Positions 21,168 through 33,696 of a stretch of DNA of 64,000 nucleotides are shown here, one piece after another. The stretch comes from Linanthus parryae. Lineage: Eukaryota; Streptophyta; Magnoliopsida; Ericales; Polemoniaceae. Each line of letters opens with the position of its first letter. The first letter of the stretch is position 1. The notes under the pieces are model-generated. The model was not told the origin of the DNA, searched no databases, and saw nothing but the letters and a program-made list of their open reading frames with translations. The position numbers and the translations under genes were made by a program. The stretch covers positions 68,866,991-68,930,990 of the forward strand of contig JALGPY010000003.1 of the NCBI GenBank assembly GCA_023055425.1. Reading direction: 5' to 3'.

Positions 21168-21986
21168 ATGAGCATGTCGAGCGAGGAAGATTATGAGGGG
21201 ATCTCTGATTATCCCTACTATTGTGCTAGATGCAGAATTTGGCACACAGATGACTGCTCAGTTATTTGGTTCTATAAATGCAAGAAGGATCACAAGTATG
21301 AAGATGCATGCATATTCGATCCACCACAAATTTGTCAGCATAGGGAAGACTAACCAGCAATTATGGCAGAACAACGCAGTATTATGGAGGAAATCGAAGT
21401 GTGCTCCAAGTTCTTGTCTGTTGCTACACAATTTTCACAAGAGGATTCAGCCAAAGGTATGGAATACGTGAGCGAGATGATGTAGAGGTTAACGAAACGA
21501 GTAGAGAAACTGTCAGCGGCAGGGGAATCCGGTATCCAAGTTCCACAAGAGGATCCCTTGCCACGTGACGTTGAGACTAAATTTGAGCCTCCATCATCAC
21601 CACCACAAGAGGACGATTTGGATGACACCTACATTGGGATCTTGTGGGGTGATGACGATGAATTTGATGAAGAACTTATGATCATTGCTATAGAGGATTT
21701 GGAAATCAACAAGTGTGGGGGTGCGAATGAAATGCATGCATTGACTGAAGAGCATCATGCACCAAAGGAGTACTACCGGGATGATTTCATGGCTAAAGAT
21801 TCACTTGAGCCCATTAGTACTTTGTGGAAGCTAATTAAGAAGAAAAAGTGCAAGATGAAAAGAGTTGGCTTCTACAATTGCTCACCATCTTCTTTGCACA
21901 GGGGTGCACCTCGTGAGAAGAAATTCATTGAGAAAAGATGGTGGAAGAAGAAGAAGTGGAGAGTTAAGCATCCTTCACTATCTTAG
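21168..21986 (+). pseudogene. G1 unit 2: unrecognised cysteine-rich protein, two in-frame stops
   Basis: This is the counterpart of the unit 1 protein. The frame from ATG 21168 to the stop at 21984-21986 is broken by TAA at 21351-21353 (TCA in unit 1) and by TAG at 21483-21485 (AAG in unit 1). It reads through the codon that is a stop in unit 1. Length is kept, with in-frame length changes only (272 codons before the stop here, 271 there). Both cysteine clusters are kept, with CARCRIWHTDDC as the first, as are the acidic middle and the basic tail. The different lesions show that the parent frame was open. Its function is unknown. Confidence 0.65.
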
Positions 21987-24900
21987 ACGGTTGAGGTAAC
22001 CGGGTCAGGCCGTCGACCTTAAGTTACAAGCGATTCTTGGGAGGCAACCCAATGTAGAGTAGAGTTTGATATTTTGTTTCGTTTTTGTTTTTGTTCTCCA
22101 TATTTTATTATGAGGGGCGAGAGAGAGAGAGAGAGTTGTTTTAATATTTTCTATGAGTGTGCAGGACACAGGTACCGAAGAACTCTCTGGATTCCCATTC
22201 TTGATGCATGTGCACGATTTCGCACGCAAAACGAGGAACAACGAGCTAACCGGGAGCATTTAGCTTGATAAAGGAGCTATTTGAGGTTGTGGAGTAGAAA
22301 GATTAGTCATGAGGAGCATGGTAGCGAGTTGGTATCGGGGTTGCACGCATCGGAATCCGAAGTGAAAATAGAGTTCAAGAGCTTTGGAGGCGCGATTCTT
22401 TGCACAGGAGAGATAATTTGAAAATAAATTGAAAATTTTGGATTTGAGATTTTCTAGTCAAAAATGTATTCCTCGTTGAGTGTGGAGTCCAACGGTTCAA
22501 GAATCGCGCAAATCGGGTACCGGATGAAGAAGATAGAGCAAAAACAAAACGGGCAAAAGCAGTGCATTTCGGCACCCATTTCGGGCCGAAATGGGGGCCG
22601 AAATACACTGATTTCGGCCCCGAAATCAAACATGCCTAGTGCTTGAAATTGATACTGTGATTTCGGCCCCATTTCTGGCCGAAATGGGGGCCGAAATCGG
22701 GCGGGTGTGTCCGATTTTGGGGGTGTTTTTTGGTATTTTCTTGATTGTTTAAATCCTATATCCAACCAACAAGTATCCTAACACCCCAAACTTGGATCAA
22801 ACCCCACTTTTCTTCATATTCTTCCTCCCCAACCTTCAAGAACACCCATACATCCATACACCCAAATATTCAAAACTCAACCAAATTTAAAAAAAAAAAA
22901 AAAAAAAATTGTTGGGTTTTGCTCCTTGCAAACCCAACAACAACATTAACTCTTGAGTTTTTGAAAGATAGGGCTTTGTTTGAGTGTGGGGGAAATCAAA
23001 GAGGAAGATCTCCAAGAACGTAAATTTTCCAATTCGTTGCCTTGGAGGGGGATTCGGCCAAAGCTCAAAGAGGAACTTAAGACGGGGACACCGAGGAGCT
23101 TAAGGAGGTACACATGCCTTCACTAGTTCGTGTTTCCAAAAAATTTGGTACAATTTTCTTTCTCTCGGCTTTAATTCTTGCTTAGGCACTCTTAGGGATT
23201 AATTACTTGAAAAATTTTACTTGCTCATACTTGGATCATTGGATACTTGTTTAGCTCACTCCGACTAGACCTCACGTGCACTCACTCCGACTAGACCCAC
23301 CGGCCCTACGCTTGAGCAGCCGATTCCTCTTGATTTCACTCTATTTTTCGTTGAGGACAACGAAGCGCTTAAGTGTGGGGGAGTTTTTAGCTATTCGCTA
23401 GTTAGCCATAGCATAGCCTTGTTACATGTAGTTTAGAAAGTCGCGTTTGCATGTAGATGTGGAGTCGGTTAGTTTTGCATGTGCACGTTTATTTTATGCA
23501 TTGTATATTATTGTTGGACTTTTATTTATTGAGTCCACCTACCCTACTTTGTTGTTTAGTCGAGTTGGCCAGTTACATATAGTGTTAAATAAAATTACAA
23601 TAAAAAAATTTAAAATTCTAGAAATAATCTTAAAAATTGATTTTTTTTTTGAGAAAGGGAAATTGAAGAGAGTAAGCGTGGAGAGGGCTCAATGATAGTA
23701 TTCCCTAGGTAGTATGAAAATATGAGGTGAGGTGGACACGCGAGAATCTGGAGTAGGAAGGCTATAGGGCCAATGCACTTGAGAATTGTGAGTAGCTGTC
23801 TCTCAAACTAGCTATCCTACTAGCGCTACACCACTGTCACTTAGGTAGTCGTCAACCCTCCTCGTAGTGGCAACGGAACAGTTGTGAGAGTGATTTTTAT
23901 GGGGACCTCACGTCCCGTTTCTATCGCCTAGGTCCACTAGTTATCCAATCTGATCCATTTATCCCTTTTATTCAGTGCCTCTAGCCTAGGAAGCCGTTCC
24001 TTGTGACTCTCATCACTAGTTAGAATGGTCCTTTCCTACGCGTCATGATAGAGGGAGTTGACTTAGGGAGGTTCGATGACGGTGAGATGATTTGATACAT
24101 CTTGAGTAGATTGTCTTACATGTCATCTTTTGAGGGGATGTGAGGGTGAGGTAGAGACGGCAGCACACTTCTGTGTGGCGGTGAGTCGTGTCCATACACC
24201 ACGATCACAGGTGGAGTGTCGTAGTGCGTGATATTCTTTCCGCACGATATGGGGTGGGGGTTGGTTGATCTTATAGGAGGACGTGCTTGTACTTCATTCA
24301 TATTTTCTACATCTTAGGTGACGAGGAGGATTTGTTGGAATTAGCACGTTTACATATTGACTACCGGTTCGAGATACGCTTTACATCGAGTGTGGGGGTG
24401 TCGACACATATTTGACTATATTAGTTTATTTGACACATTCCACCCCCACGTTATCTATATTGATTTGATCTCCTTGGATATTACTATTGTATGGGTGGCT
24501 CCATGTGCTTATTGGAATGAGAATGAAATTGAAAAAAAAAGACAAAAAAACAAACAGAAAGTTGAAATTGAAATGAAATAGGGAGCCGGAAATTAAACTT
24601 CATGAAGACCGAGGAGATTAGCTATTGTTCGAGATCACTTCTTCACATTTGTGGCCGCGAGAACGGCGTTGCACCAAGATTGAGGGAATGAGGGCCGGAG
24701 TAGTAAATTCGGTGGGGTTCCTTGGATTTTGGTGAGGGAGTGTGAGAAAGGGTTCTTGTGAGATATATCATGACGTCTAGGACTGCTCTTCTAAATATCC
24801 TATCCTACCCGTCCTAAAGCCGTCAGCAATTGAAACCCGTGGATAAATAGCTCGGATGGTAAGTGCTAGGGATACGTTTGACGAGTGTGCAGAAGCAACT

Positions 24901-25289
24901 TATTTTTTTTTGTTCGTGCCCGTTCTGTCTGACGAAACTGGCCGCAAGTTCTACCGATCACCAAAGTTATATAATCTTCTAGGGGATGTGAGAGCCTTAT
25001 GACATGCCGGTTTTTTCTTCGAGATTGCCCAATCTCTACTAAAAAGAAAAAATATGTTCTTTAATTCCTTGCATTGTGCATACTTGAGTTGCATTGTGCA
25101 TATCATGTAGTTTCATAGTCGTGTCATTGTGTATTGATTCGTGAGTCGTGTTGGCTAGCGGAAAGTGAAGTATGCAAAGCGGTGGGGTATGCATTAGTTT
25201 GGTTGTGGTATGTATGCAATGTCTCAAGTGTGGGGGTTGTGTGCTTCATTGTTGCTCGAGACGAGCAAGAGAGTAAGTGTGGGGGAGTT
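21987..25289 (+). other. G1 unit 2: noncoding internal region
   Basis: This has the same order of motifs as unit 1. TTGGGAGGCAACCCAA lies at 22037-22052, the GGCCGAAAT cluster at about 22564-22700, and a run of A at 22890-22909. The G-tract motifs lie at 22982, 23371, 24388, 25226 and 25275; here all five keep five G. No gene was recognised. Confidence 0.75.
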
Positions 25290-26826
25290 TGATAGCACCT
25301 TTTAGGGGATATAATTATTTAGCATCTACCACATGTTAATAGGTATTTGAGAGTGTTTTGATCCCAATGTTAGAGATTCTAGGTCGTTTTATCACTGGTT
25401 GTTCACCATGTGCTATATTGTTAGTCCGGACGTTTTTCATGTATATTTTATTGTTATTTGTCAAATATAATCGCTTGGTATGTTTTTTCATGTTGTTCTG
25501 GCAGGGAAGGATGCTAATCGGTTGATAGGAGGCATGGACTGAACTTCGGAAACAAGAGGGAGCTCAAGTGGAGTCAAGAGAAGCCGAATTGGAGGAGCTT
25601 GGATGACCAGTCTGCGCTGTTTTGATCATATACATAGTTCTTCTAATAAGTTTGGGGTGAGACGAGTTCCATATGAAAGTAGACTCAGAGAGCTTTCCAT
25701 ATATAGGTCACGGAGCTAAATCCGAGTTCGGACGAAGAAGATATCGAGTTTTGAAGTCAGGAGCAGATTTCATGGGGCTTTTATGCAATTACTAAAGACT
25801 TCTGCGGGTTATGATTCAAGAACGATCTAGGGACGAAAATAATGATCATTCACGCCTATTGGGAGTCAAGAAGAAGGAGGAGAGCAAGGAGACTCCATTG
25901 GGAGTAACCTCAAGCAAGGAGAAGAGTTCGGATCGCGCCAATCTTCAGGATTTCTAGCGTTTGATCTCTTCTTCCCTCTTTTAACCACTTGTATGGAGAA
26001 ACTTTGTTGTGTTGCTACAATTTCTAGTAGCTAGACGTTTTGATAGGCTTCTCTAGAGAGCCTAGGGTTTATGTAGACATTGTTTTCTGGATTTTAGACT
26101 TGTCTCATGCTTTTTGATTTGATGTATTGGATGACATTTGATTTCATGAACTTGTTGAAGATCTTAGTCTATTGACACGGCTAGGGTAGGAATTGATAAC
26201 TCATGAATCTTCGTGTTCTTCATAGATTGTAATTGAGCTTAAAGTTAATATTTTTTTAGCTAATTGTTCATATTCTATGCTTAATTCTTCGCAAGAATGG
26301 AGTAATTAACCGGACTTGTTATTTAGCTAGCGAGTGCATGAGAGCGACTTAGAACTTGTTGTGATGAGATATGAACAAAAATCCTTAATCACGGAGACTG
26401 AGAAGAGAAGTGTGTAGGATTGGCCTTAGTGGGTAGATTCGGTAGGAGATAGTGAGGTGCTCGTGTGGTGGTGGTCTGAGAGGACATCATTCCGTGCACT
26501 GTCATTAGCCTACTAGAACGGACAGGTAGACGTAGGTGGACCGATAGGACACCAAGTAAACCGTGACGTAGAACGACATGAGACCGAGAGGAGATTGTCA
26601 TTACTATTAACTGGCTTAACTAGAATAGAATTAACGTGTTACATAGCTAATTCAGAAATCGTCTACAGCCCTAGGTGATCTAGAGAATGCCTAGTTTCTC
26701 CATATTTGTGTAATAAAATAAAGAAATACAAAAAGATTCTTCCTCTACCATCGTTACTCGGGGTTGAAATATTACCCCATATTACTTGAACCATGCACTT
26801 GTGGTAACACGTAAGAAAGTGTGTCA
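25290..26826 (+). repeat. G1 LTR 3 (1537 bp, deletion with filler)
   Basis: This matches LTR 1 but lacks the segment around its TATA box (LTR 1 about 15300-15430). In its place, 26735-26756 are 22 bases identical to 27718-27739 of the flanking C2 LTR. It ends GTGTCA and is followed by GCGTG (26827-26831). Confidence 0.9.
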
Positions 26827-26831
26827 GCGTG
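26827..26831. repeat. Target-site duplication of G1, right copy (GCGTG)
   Basis: This matches 13840-13844. The C2 LTR resumes directly after it with TACCGGATAC. Confidence 0.93.
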
Positions 26832-27822
26832 TACCGGATACAATGAGAAGAAAGCTTTAAAATCGTAGTAGACGTAGATAGAATTTGTCCCTCTCACATA
26901 ACAGGAGCAAATATCCGAGGCCACCCGAGGGATAGTGCTTATAGAATTTCTGGCCTGACTCAAATAAATTAATATGGGATATTGATGTTGTTTCCACGAA
27001 TAAGGCTATTCCCAGGATCGAGAAACTATGGATTGGATATACGAGTGTGACTTGTATGTCTCGTTTCCAATCCGGATATGGAGACAAAGGGATGTGACAA
27101 TTACTTGCACAAGGTTTGTCGGATGACTATTCTATTAGTTGGCTAGAATGGTTGTCTTACTAGAAACCACTCCATATTTTCAAATTGTTGCTACCAACTA
27201 GATAGAACCTATGGGGTCACACGCTAGATATATTTGAACTAGATTTGGGAATTAATTAATATGATTAATTAATTAGAAGGAACACTTTGCAACACCTTGC
27301 AAACTTAGTAGGACTAATTTGCAAGGAATGGACTAAACGGAATTCTAGTAGGACTAGAATAGGGCCTTTAGGTAGTTGACATGGATTTGTTGGACTATAT
27401 AAAAGATGCTCCTTCCTTCCCACACTTATGACACTATTTTTCATAACTTGAGTGGGAGAGAACAAAGGAGAGAGAGCAAGCAACAAGAGGGCCGAACCGA
27501 CCCCCTTGCGCCGCCCCGTCCCCGTCGGCCAACAGAGGAGGCCGAAACCTCCTTGTTGCCTCGTGTTGTGTGATTTCTTCTTCCTCTTCTTCCGGACCAA
27601 GCTAGCACAAAGGAGATGGAAGATCTAGATCTCAACTCTAGGCGTGGATCAACCGTAGAGACGTGACAAAATTCACGTTACAAGTCATCATAGGAGAAAC
27701 CCTAAGGTGTGTAACATGATTCTTCCTCTACCATCGTTATGCTTCTCTTCCTGTGATCCTTGGAGGGTTTTGAATGGATAAATTATCTTTTTCCGCTGCG
27801 TATCCATGATCAAAACCCTACA
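26832..27822 (+). repeat. C2 5' LTR, piece 2
   Basis: This is the rest of the C2 LTR and ends CCCTACA. A TATA box (CTATATAAAAG) lies near 27393-27403. With piece 1 it gives an LTR of 1419 bp, close to the 1430 bp of C1. Confidence 0.92.
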
Positions 27823-29399
27823 GTGGTATCAGATACACAGGTCGTAGAACATAGACGTGGTTTATGTGTTACGTTTTGATAGTTTTACACTTTAAATTTG
27901 TTGTTTATCGCGTAAAACGTACAAATCAAGCATGTGATGCAATTTTTCAATAATCAAACAAAACAAGACCTAGTTTTTGCATTGGATGCATGAATTAGTG
28001 AGTTTGAGAAATTTTAGATCTTATATCTAGGTTTTGGGCACGAATTTGGAAACTAGTTTCAAATTTGGAAACCTTTTGGACTTGGGGAACAAGAAAGTAG
28101 TTGTTTTGGAAACAACTATGGAGGTTCGACCCCTAGGTACCGCCCATCCTCCTTCCTTTCTGCCCAAGCCACCTAGGCCGAGGGCCTAGGAGGTCGGCCG
28201 ACCCCTCGGGTTGGGCCAACCGGCCTAGGCTCGGCCCGGGGCGGGTCCAAAGGGGTTAGGCCATGGGATGGTGGGCTCCTTGGACCTTTTTAACACTAGA
28301 AATCCTAAAATCAATTAAAAATTGACCAAGCGCGTTAAAATTGGATTTTAACTGTTTATGCGCAAATTGCATGGTGGTTGGATATGGCCTTTGGATGTGG
28401 TTTGGTGTGATTGTTTAGTTTTGTGGTTTGGTTTACGGCCTGCGACCTGATCAATTTGATGTAATAATTAATTAGGGTTTTATGGCCTGCGAGCCATAGT
28501 TTTTCTCATCTTGTGAGATTTATTTTATTTAGTATAGTTGTTAGCTAGTGCTAGATAGAATAGATTGTTAGCCAAGATTGAAGAAAAGAAGCCCAAAGCC
28601 AAAGGAAGCCACAAAAGATGGAGCATGGAGCATTCCACATGACTGTGAAGGATGGACCAAAAGATGAAGACGCATGGAGATGTGTTTGCTTTTAGGGTTC
28701 ATAGATATTCCCATTGGCTTGGGAATATCTTAGTCTAGAAAAGGCCATGTCCACATCACGTTTTATTTTATTTTGTGGTTGTTTATTTTATTGTCTTATT
28801 ATTTTGTGGTTGGTGTATGGTTGATGCATGCAATTAGGTTAATAAGATAATTAGACAATCCGGATCTATTATTTGGAGTTGAGCCCAAACTCAAATAGAT
28901 AGATTAGTTGATATGGATCAACAAAACAATTAAAAAATATATGAATTTTAAAAATCCCTCAAAATTCAAATATTTTGTTTTGCCTTCTTGTTATTTAAAC
29001 ACTCATTGTCATCATGATTTATCAAGCTGGTGCATGCCAAAGCAAGGCGAATTGGTTCATAATGATGAAATGCGATGGCACAAGCAAGTAATGTGCAGTT
29101 GTTTAAATAAGATGTTGGACAAAACTAGGCTATTAATGTGACTAAAACCTAGAGGCAATCAATTGAAATTATCCATGTGGATAGATAAAATAAGGAGTTA
29201 TTTGCCCAATCGAACCAAGAGTTGCATAGGATGCAATTGGAATTGTTCCTACCTAAAGTAGTCAAATTTTGGGTGACTTGCCAAAGCAAGCTCAAAAAGG
29301 AGATGAAACATGGATCTTGGCCCACTAGAAAATATAAGGATATTTTCCGCATTAATATCATGAGGGTTATTAATCCGTAGAAAAATAGTGGGAGCTATA
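27823..29399 (+). other. C2 leader with damaged primer-binding site
   Basis: The primer-binding site at 27824-27835 reads TGGTATCAGATA; the C1 version ends in GAGC, so pairing with tRNA-iMet is weakened. The rest aligns with the C1 leader, including the GC-rich block (28140-28270) and a GTGAGT at 27998. G2 interrupts it after GGGAGCTATA, and it resumes at 38303-38384. No gene is seen. Confidence 0.8.
29395..29399. repeat. Target-site duplication of G2, left copy (CTATA)
   Basis: This is repeated at 38298-38302. C1 and C3 read GGGAGCTATATTT uninterrupted at this place. Confidence 0.95.
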
Positions 29400-31330
29400 T
29401 GTTAAGGAACGTTAATTGCACATTTTAATATGTTACTAAACTCTTGATAACTTACTTTTATGTGTAACTTGTGTATTATAACCCTATTTCTAGACTTATC
29501 CTTGTTTTTTTAGTTTGTGTGGAATTTCCTTATTTTGTAGGAAATATTGAGCTTTGGAACTCAATGAAATATTCAACAAAACTCAAGAGGCGATTCAAGG
29601 GAGCTTAGGATGGCCAAAAGACATGAAGAAGGTACTTGGAGCGCTTGATTAGAAGAATAGTGAAGATTTGAGAGGCCAAGGTTGAGGACAAAGAAAGTTA
29701 GAAGACCAAAGTTACATCAAAGGGGCTTATTTGAAGATAAACTAACGGATTGGGGCTAAAGTGCAAGATTCTAAACATTTTAAAGAGCTAATTTGAAGCA
29801 TCTCTACCGGATGGGGGTTTAATTGCAATTTTCTCAACGTTTTAAGAGGCAAGGGGGTATTTTAAAAGCTTCTAGCAAACAAAGGGGGAGCCGGGTGCAA
29901 TTATGGTGACTTGGAGCCCTTCCCTCACGTCTCTCTCTCTCCCTGTCGCTAGAATAAAGAGAACCCACGAAATCTGCATGGAAGCTTCGACCAAGCTTCT
30001 TCAAACCCTCACCCCGACTTCATTTCTTCACCAAATCGGCTCAAATTTGTCCCAAAACGCTCCCAAGACCAAGCTCTACCTATATATCCTCTCAATTCGG
30101 CCCAAGACACAACAAATAAAAAATCCCCAATTTGACCTAGGGTTCATGAAGGTTCCAAAAATCAATGATAGAGACGGATTGGGATGAATTGCAGGGTGGA
30201 GATCACTCCTCGGACACCAAGAAACCCTTACCCACTGCCTATAAAAGCCAAGTTGAAGATCGAAGAAGCTCTCTCTCTCACCTCACGAAATTTAGACCGA
30301 ACCCTTGCTCTCTCTCTCTTCTCTCTCGGCCTTGGCCGATTTCGGGTTGTTCTTGGTGATTCCGTGCTCATTTTGAGCAAATTCGGAGCCAAGAACACCT
30401 AAGGGAAGAGTTGGGTCAGATTCAAGGTTTTTCTTCATAGTGTTATTCATTGTTCTTAGTTTGTTCTTCATTTTTGGGTTACTTGGCTACTTTTAATTGA
30501 TGATTTTGGGTTACTTGGCTATTAGTAGTTGATTTATTGTAGCTTGGAATCAAATTTAGTAGTTCGAATCAAGTATTAGTGACTTTGTTCATCATTTTGA
30601 GTTGAAATTGGAGAATAGCTTGTGTATTCTTGAGTTAAAACTTGAATTGAATGAAAATGTTCATGAATATGCTTGATATATGTTGTGTTTCTCTCTTAGA
30701 CATGAGAAAATAAGTTTGTTGTTGGTTGAAGTTGATGAATCTAGGTGTGTTGGGTGTGGATTCAATTGTTAAATCAATGAGTTGAGAAGTTCCTCTTGTG
30801 ATTCATGATTCAACAAGTGTTGGAATACAAATCCGACTTGGAGCTTCATCTTGTATGTGGATTCATGCTTGAATGCACATACTTGATAGTTGATACAACT
30901 TAGTTTTGGATTCCACTAGTGTTCATGATGAATCATACTTGGATTTGACATTAGTATCCACACATCTCCTTGTAATATCATTTGGGTGTTGGATTCATGC
31001 ACACCACTCCTAGATAATTCAACTAAGATCAACTATTCTCTCAATCCTACAAAGTCTTTTCAAGTTTTTGATTCTCTTTAAGTATTTGCTAAGTTTCTTT
31101 AAATTGTTCAACAAAATCCTTGCTCCATCAAGTTTCTCTTGGTGGATTTTGAAGCTTGGCTAGCTATAAAAGCCTATGAGAAATTTTCCTTCTAATTTTT
31201 AGTTAGTTGCTTAGTTTACTAGTTGGCTCTAGATTGTTATTCTCTTTCCCAATCCTTGTGGAAATCGGCCCCGTTCTTACTCGGGTACTACTTGTAGCGA
31301 TATCTTATACTTGGGATTATCGATTCAACA
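29400..31330 (+). repeat. G2 5' LTR (1931 bp)
   Basis: This runs from TGTTAAGGAACG to GATTCAACA. A TATA box (TATAAAAG) is at 30240-30247, followed by a CT-rich stretch typical of plant 5' UTR starts. The open frames at 29903-30402 overlap in different frames and are not taken as genes. Confidence 0.93.
30240..30247 (+). promoter_or_regulatory. TATA box of G2 5' LTR
   Basis: TATAAAAG is repeated in the 3' LTR at 37202-37209. A run of CT repeats follows about 25-70 bases downstream; the 3' LTR copy of the run is longer. Confidence 0.65.
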
Positions 31331-31337
31331 AATTTTT

Positions 31338-31355
31338 GGCGCCGTTTCTGGGGAT
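31338..31355 (+). other. G2 primer-binding site (tRNA-Asp-like)
   Basis: The site has two mismatches to the perfect tRNA-Asp site of G1 and lies 7 bases after the LTR end. Confidence 0.75.
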
Positions 31356-31580
31356 TGGTGCTAAGAGGACTCACTCTTTAGTTACTTGCTTGTTTTGCTC
31401 GTTTTTATTTTTTGGGATACGCTTGAAGAAAATTCCGGGTTCATATTTGAACTTTGGAACAAAAAAAAGCGAAAAGTAAAAAACTCACAAAAACATACTA
31501 ATAGTTTTTGTTCATCTATTAGTGGTAGTATTAGCTTAGCCCCTTCCAAAGATTTAAGCTTACTTGATAGCCTTCAAATC

Positions 31581-32589
31581 ATGGAGGAAGATGATGGGCA
31601 TAGTAGCAACAACGAAATGATGCAATTTCGTACACTTCGAGATTTGATGCATCCACCTAGGGAAAGTTTACCTTCTTGCTTTGTGGTTCCTTTGAATGAA
31701 AGAAATTTTGAAGTTAAACCGGGTACAATCCAACTCTTACCCAAGTATCATGGCTTAGAGGCCGAGAGTGCCTACTCTCATCTTAAAGATTTTTGTGACA
31801 CTGCCTCAACGGTTTATTGTAATGGTGTTTCTAGCAACACTATCAAACTTAGGTTGTTTCCTTTCTCTTTGAAGGATAAAGCCAAATCATGGCTTCACTC
31901 CTTGAGACCTAGGACGATAGACACTTGGGAAGAATTGGAGAAAGAATTTCTCAAGAAATTTTTCCCCACTTACAAGACTAATGCCATAAAAAGGCGAATT
32001 GTGACTTTTTGTGTTAAGGAGGGAGAGCCACTTCCCCAAGCTTGGGAACGCTTCAAGGATCTCCTCATTGCTTGTCCTCACCATAGATTTGAGGTTTGGA
32101 GATTGATTAGCTTCTCTTATGAGGATTTTCCATCCAACCACAAGCACACAATTGAGTCGATGAGTGGGGGAGATTTTTTTTCAAAAGGTGTAGATGATGG
32201 GTGGGAATGTATATATGAGATTTGTGAATAAGTCCAATCTTGGGACATCAATGATCCTTCAAAAGAAGTGTCTTCTAAGCCTAAAAGTAGCATGCATTAC
32301 CTTAAGTCTAATAATGAGGCATTGTGCTTTTTTTTGTAGTGATTCACATGAGTTAAGCGATTGTCCCGACTTCCTAAGAGCCCAAAAGCTTATGGGTGAG
32401 CAAGTAAATGTGCTCAATTCCAACAATTATAAGAAGTCATATGACAACTCGCCATACTCGGCCACATATAACTCCAATTGGAGAAATCATTCCAATTTCT
32501 CATGGAGACAAGGCCAAGATACTCAAATGAAGACCTCAAGTTCTACCTATGTCCCTCCTAACAAGAGGAGTCTTGAAGAAAATTTATAG
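31581..32589 (+). pseudogene. G2 gag (Athila-like), broken
   Basis: The ATG at 31581 opens a Ty3 Gag. Residues from about 45 to 185 form the retrotransposon gag domain, with a stretch around FPFSLKDKAKSWLHSL that is typical of Athila-type Gags. A stop at 32229-32231 falls in the region after the gag domain, although homology continues past it, and a frameshift follows. A worn zinc-knuckle-like region (CAFFCSDSHELSDC, near 32317-32358) appears in another frame, its first pair spaced CX3C in place of CX2C. The frame ends at 32587-32589, just before the protease frame. The domain calls are from family knowledge; the breaks are seen directly. Confidence 0.8.
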
Positions 32590-32595
32590 CAATTT

Positions 32596-33696
32596 ATGGC
32601 TTACCAAAACCAAACAAACCAAGAGTTGAGAAATGCTTTGGCTAGGTTGGAGTCTACCATAAATGATCAAGAGAGGGGAAAATTCCCATCTCAACATCAA
32701 CAAAATCCAAAGGGCCAAAGTCTTAACCATGTGGAACATGCTAAGGCCATCACCGTTTTGAGAAATGGGAAAGTTGTTGACAATGGACTTGCAAATGGGG
32801 AGTCCAATGAAAACGAAGAAGAGGAGTGTGAGAAGAGTGATGACCAAGAGGGAAGTGTTGACTTGCAAGAGTCTAAGGAGAGTCTTAACAAAGGGAAAGA
32901 AGTGGTTGATAATGAAGAAATTAGGATTGTTCCACCATTTCCCCAAAGACTTTTAGCCTCTACCAAGAAAGCTAGCAACCAAGATATCCTTGAGACATTC
33001 CAAAATGTCAAGATAAACATCCCACTCTTGGATGCTATCAAGCAAATTCCAGCTTATGCCAAATTTCTCAAGGATTTGTGCACTTTCAAGAGAACTCTTC
33101 AAGTGATAAAGAAGGCTTTTCTCACCGAGAAAGTGAGCTCAATTCTCCAAAGTAATCTCCCTCCTAAGTACAAATATCCGGGTTCACCTACTATCACTTG
33201 CACCATTGGAGATCATAAAATTCATAACTCTTTGTTAGATTTGTGTGTAAGTGTGAACCTCCTTCCATACTCGGTGTATGAGAAGTTACGATTGCGTGAG
33301 TTGAAACCCACAAGAGTGACTCTCCAATTGGAGGATAGGTCCACTAGAGTTCCTAGAGGCATCATTGAGGATGTGTTGGTTCAAGTGAACCAATGCTACT
33401 TTCCGGTGGATTTTATTGTTTTAGACACATCTCCTATGGCTAGTGGCACATCCTCTATTTCCATCATCTTAAGACCATTTCTTGCTACATCAAATGCAAT
33501 AATAAATTGTAGGAATGGTATGATGAATATTACATTTGGGAACATGACGTTAGAGCTTAATATTTTTAATGCATGTATTCACCCAAAATCACAAGATGAT
33601 GATGATGTATGTGAAGTAAGTTGGGTTGAATCATGTGTTGAAGATGTTTATACTCTTGCTACATGTTCCAATGGAATAGATGAGATTATTTTGTAA
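32596..33696 (+). pseudogene. G2 gag end and aspartic protease remnant
   Basis: This is a 366-codon open frame. The first third is the gag-to-protease linker, rich in Glu, Lys and Asn. Around residues 205-330 is an Athila/Tat type aspartic protease. The active-site region reads LLDLCVSVNLLPYSVY. In related elements the catalytic motif is D-L-G-A-S-V-N, so the glycine-alanine pair is changed here to cysteine-valine and activity is doubtful. The frame starts seven bases after the gag frame ends, and an old in-frame stop at 32587-32589 separates them, so one gag-protease protein was probably the parent form. Confidence 0.75.

Larger units (their letters stand above)
13845..26826 (+). mobile_element. 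G1: tandem non-autonomous Ty3 element (three LTRs, two internal domains)
   Basis: G1 has the form LTR (13845-15506), internal (15507-19773), LTR (19774-21009), internal (21010-25289), LTR (25290-26826) with one TSD pair, GCGTG. LTRs run from TGATAGCACC to TGTCA. Each internal domain starts with a perfect tRNA-Asp primer-binding site and ends with a GTGTGGGGGAG-type purine tract. There is no reverse transcriptase or integrase. The only conserved frame is an unrecognised protein of about 271 residues. After it comes GCGCTTCTTGGGAGGCAACC, which in plant Athila-type elements follows pol. G1 is therefore probably an Athila-derived element that has lost gag-pol and depends on a relative. The two internal units have nearly equal length (4267 and 4280 bp). 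Confidence 0.88.

Noticed and set aside
29903..30402. Overlapping frames in G2 LTRs
   Set aside because: They span the TATA box and CT-rich leader and are not kept in frame between the two LTRs.
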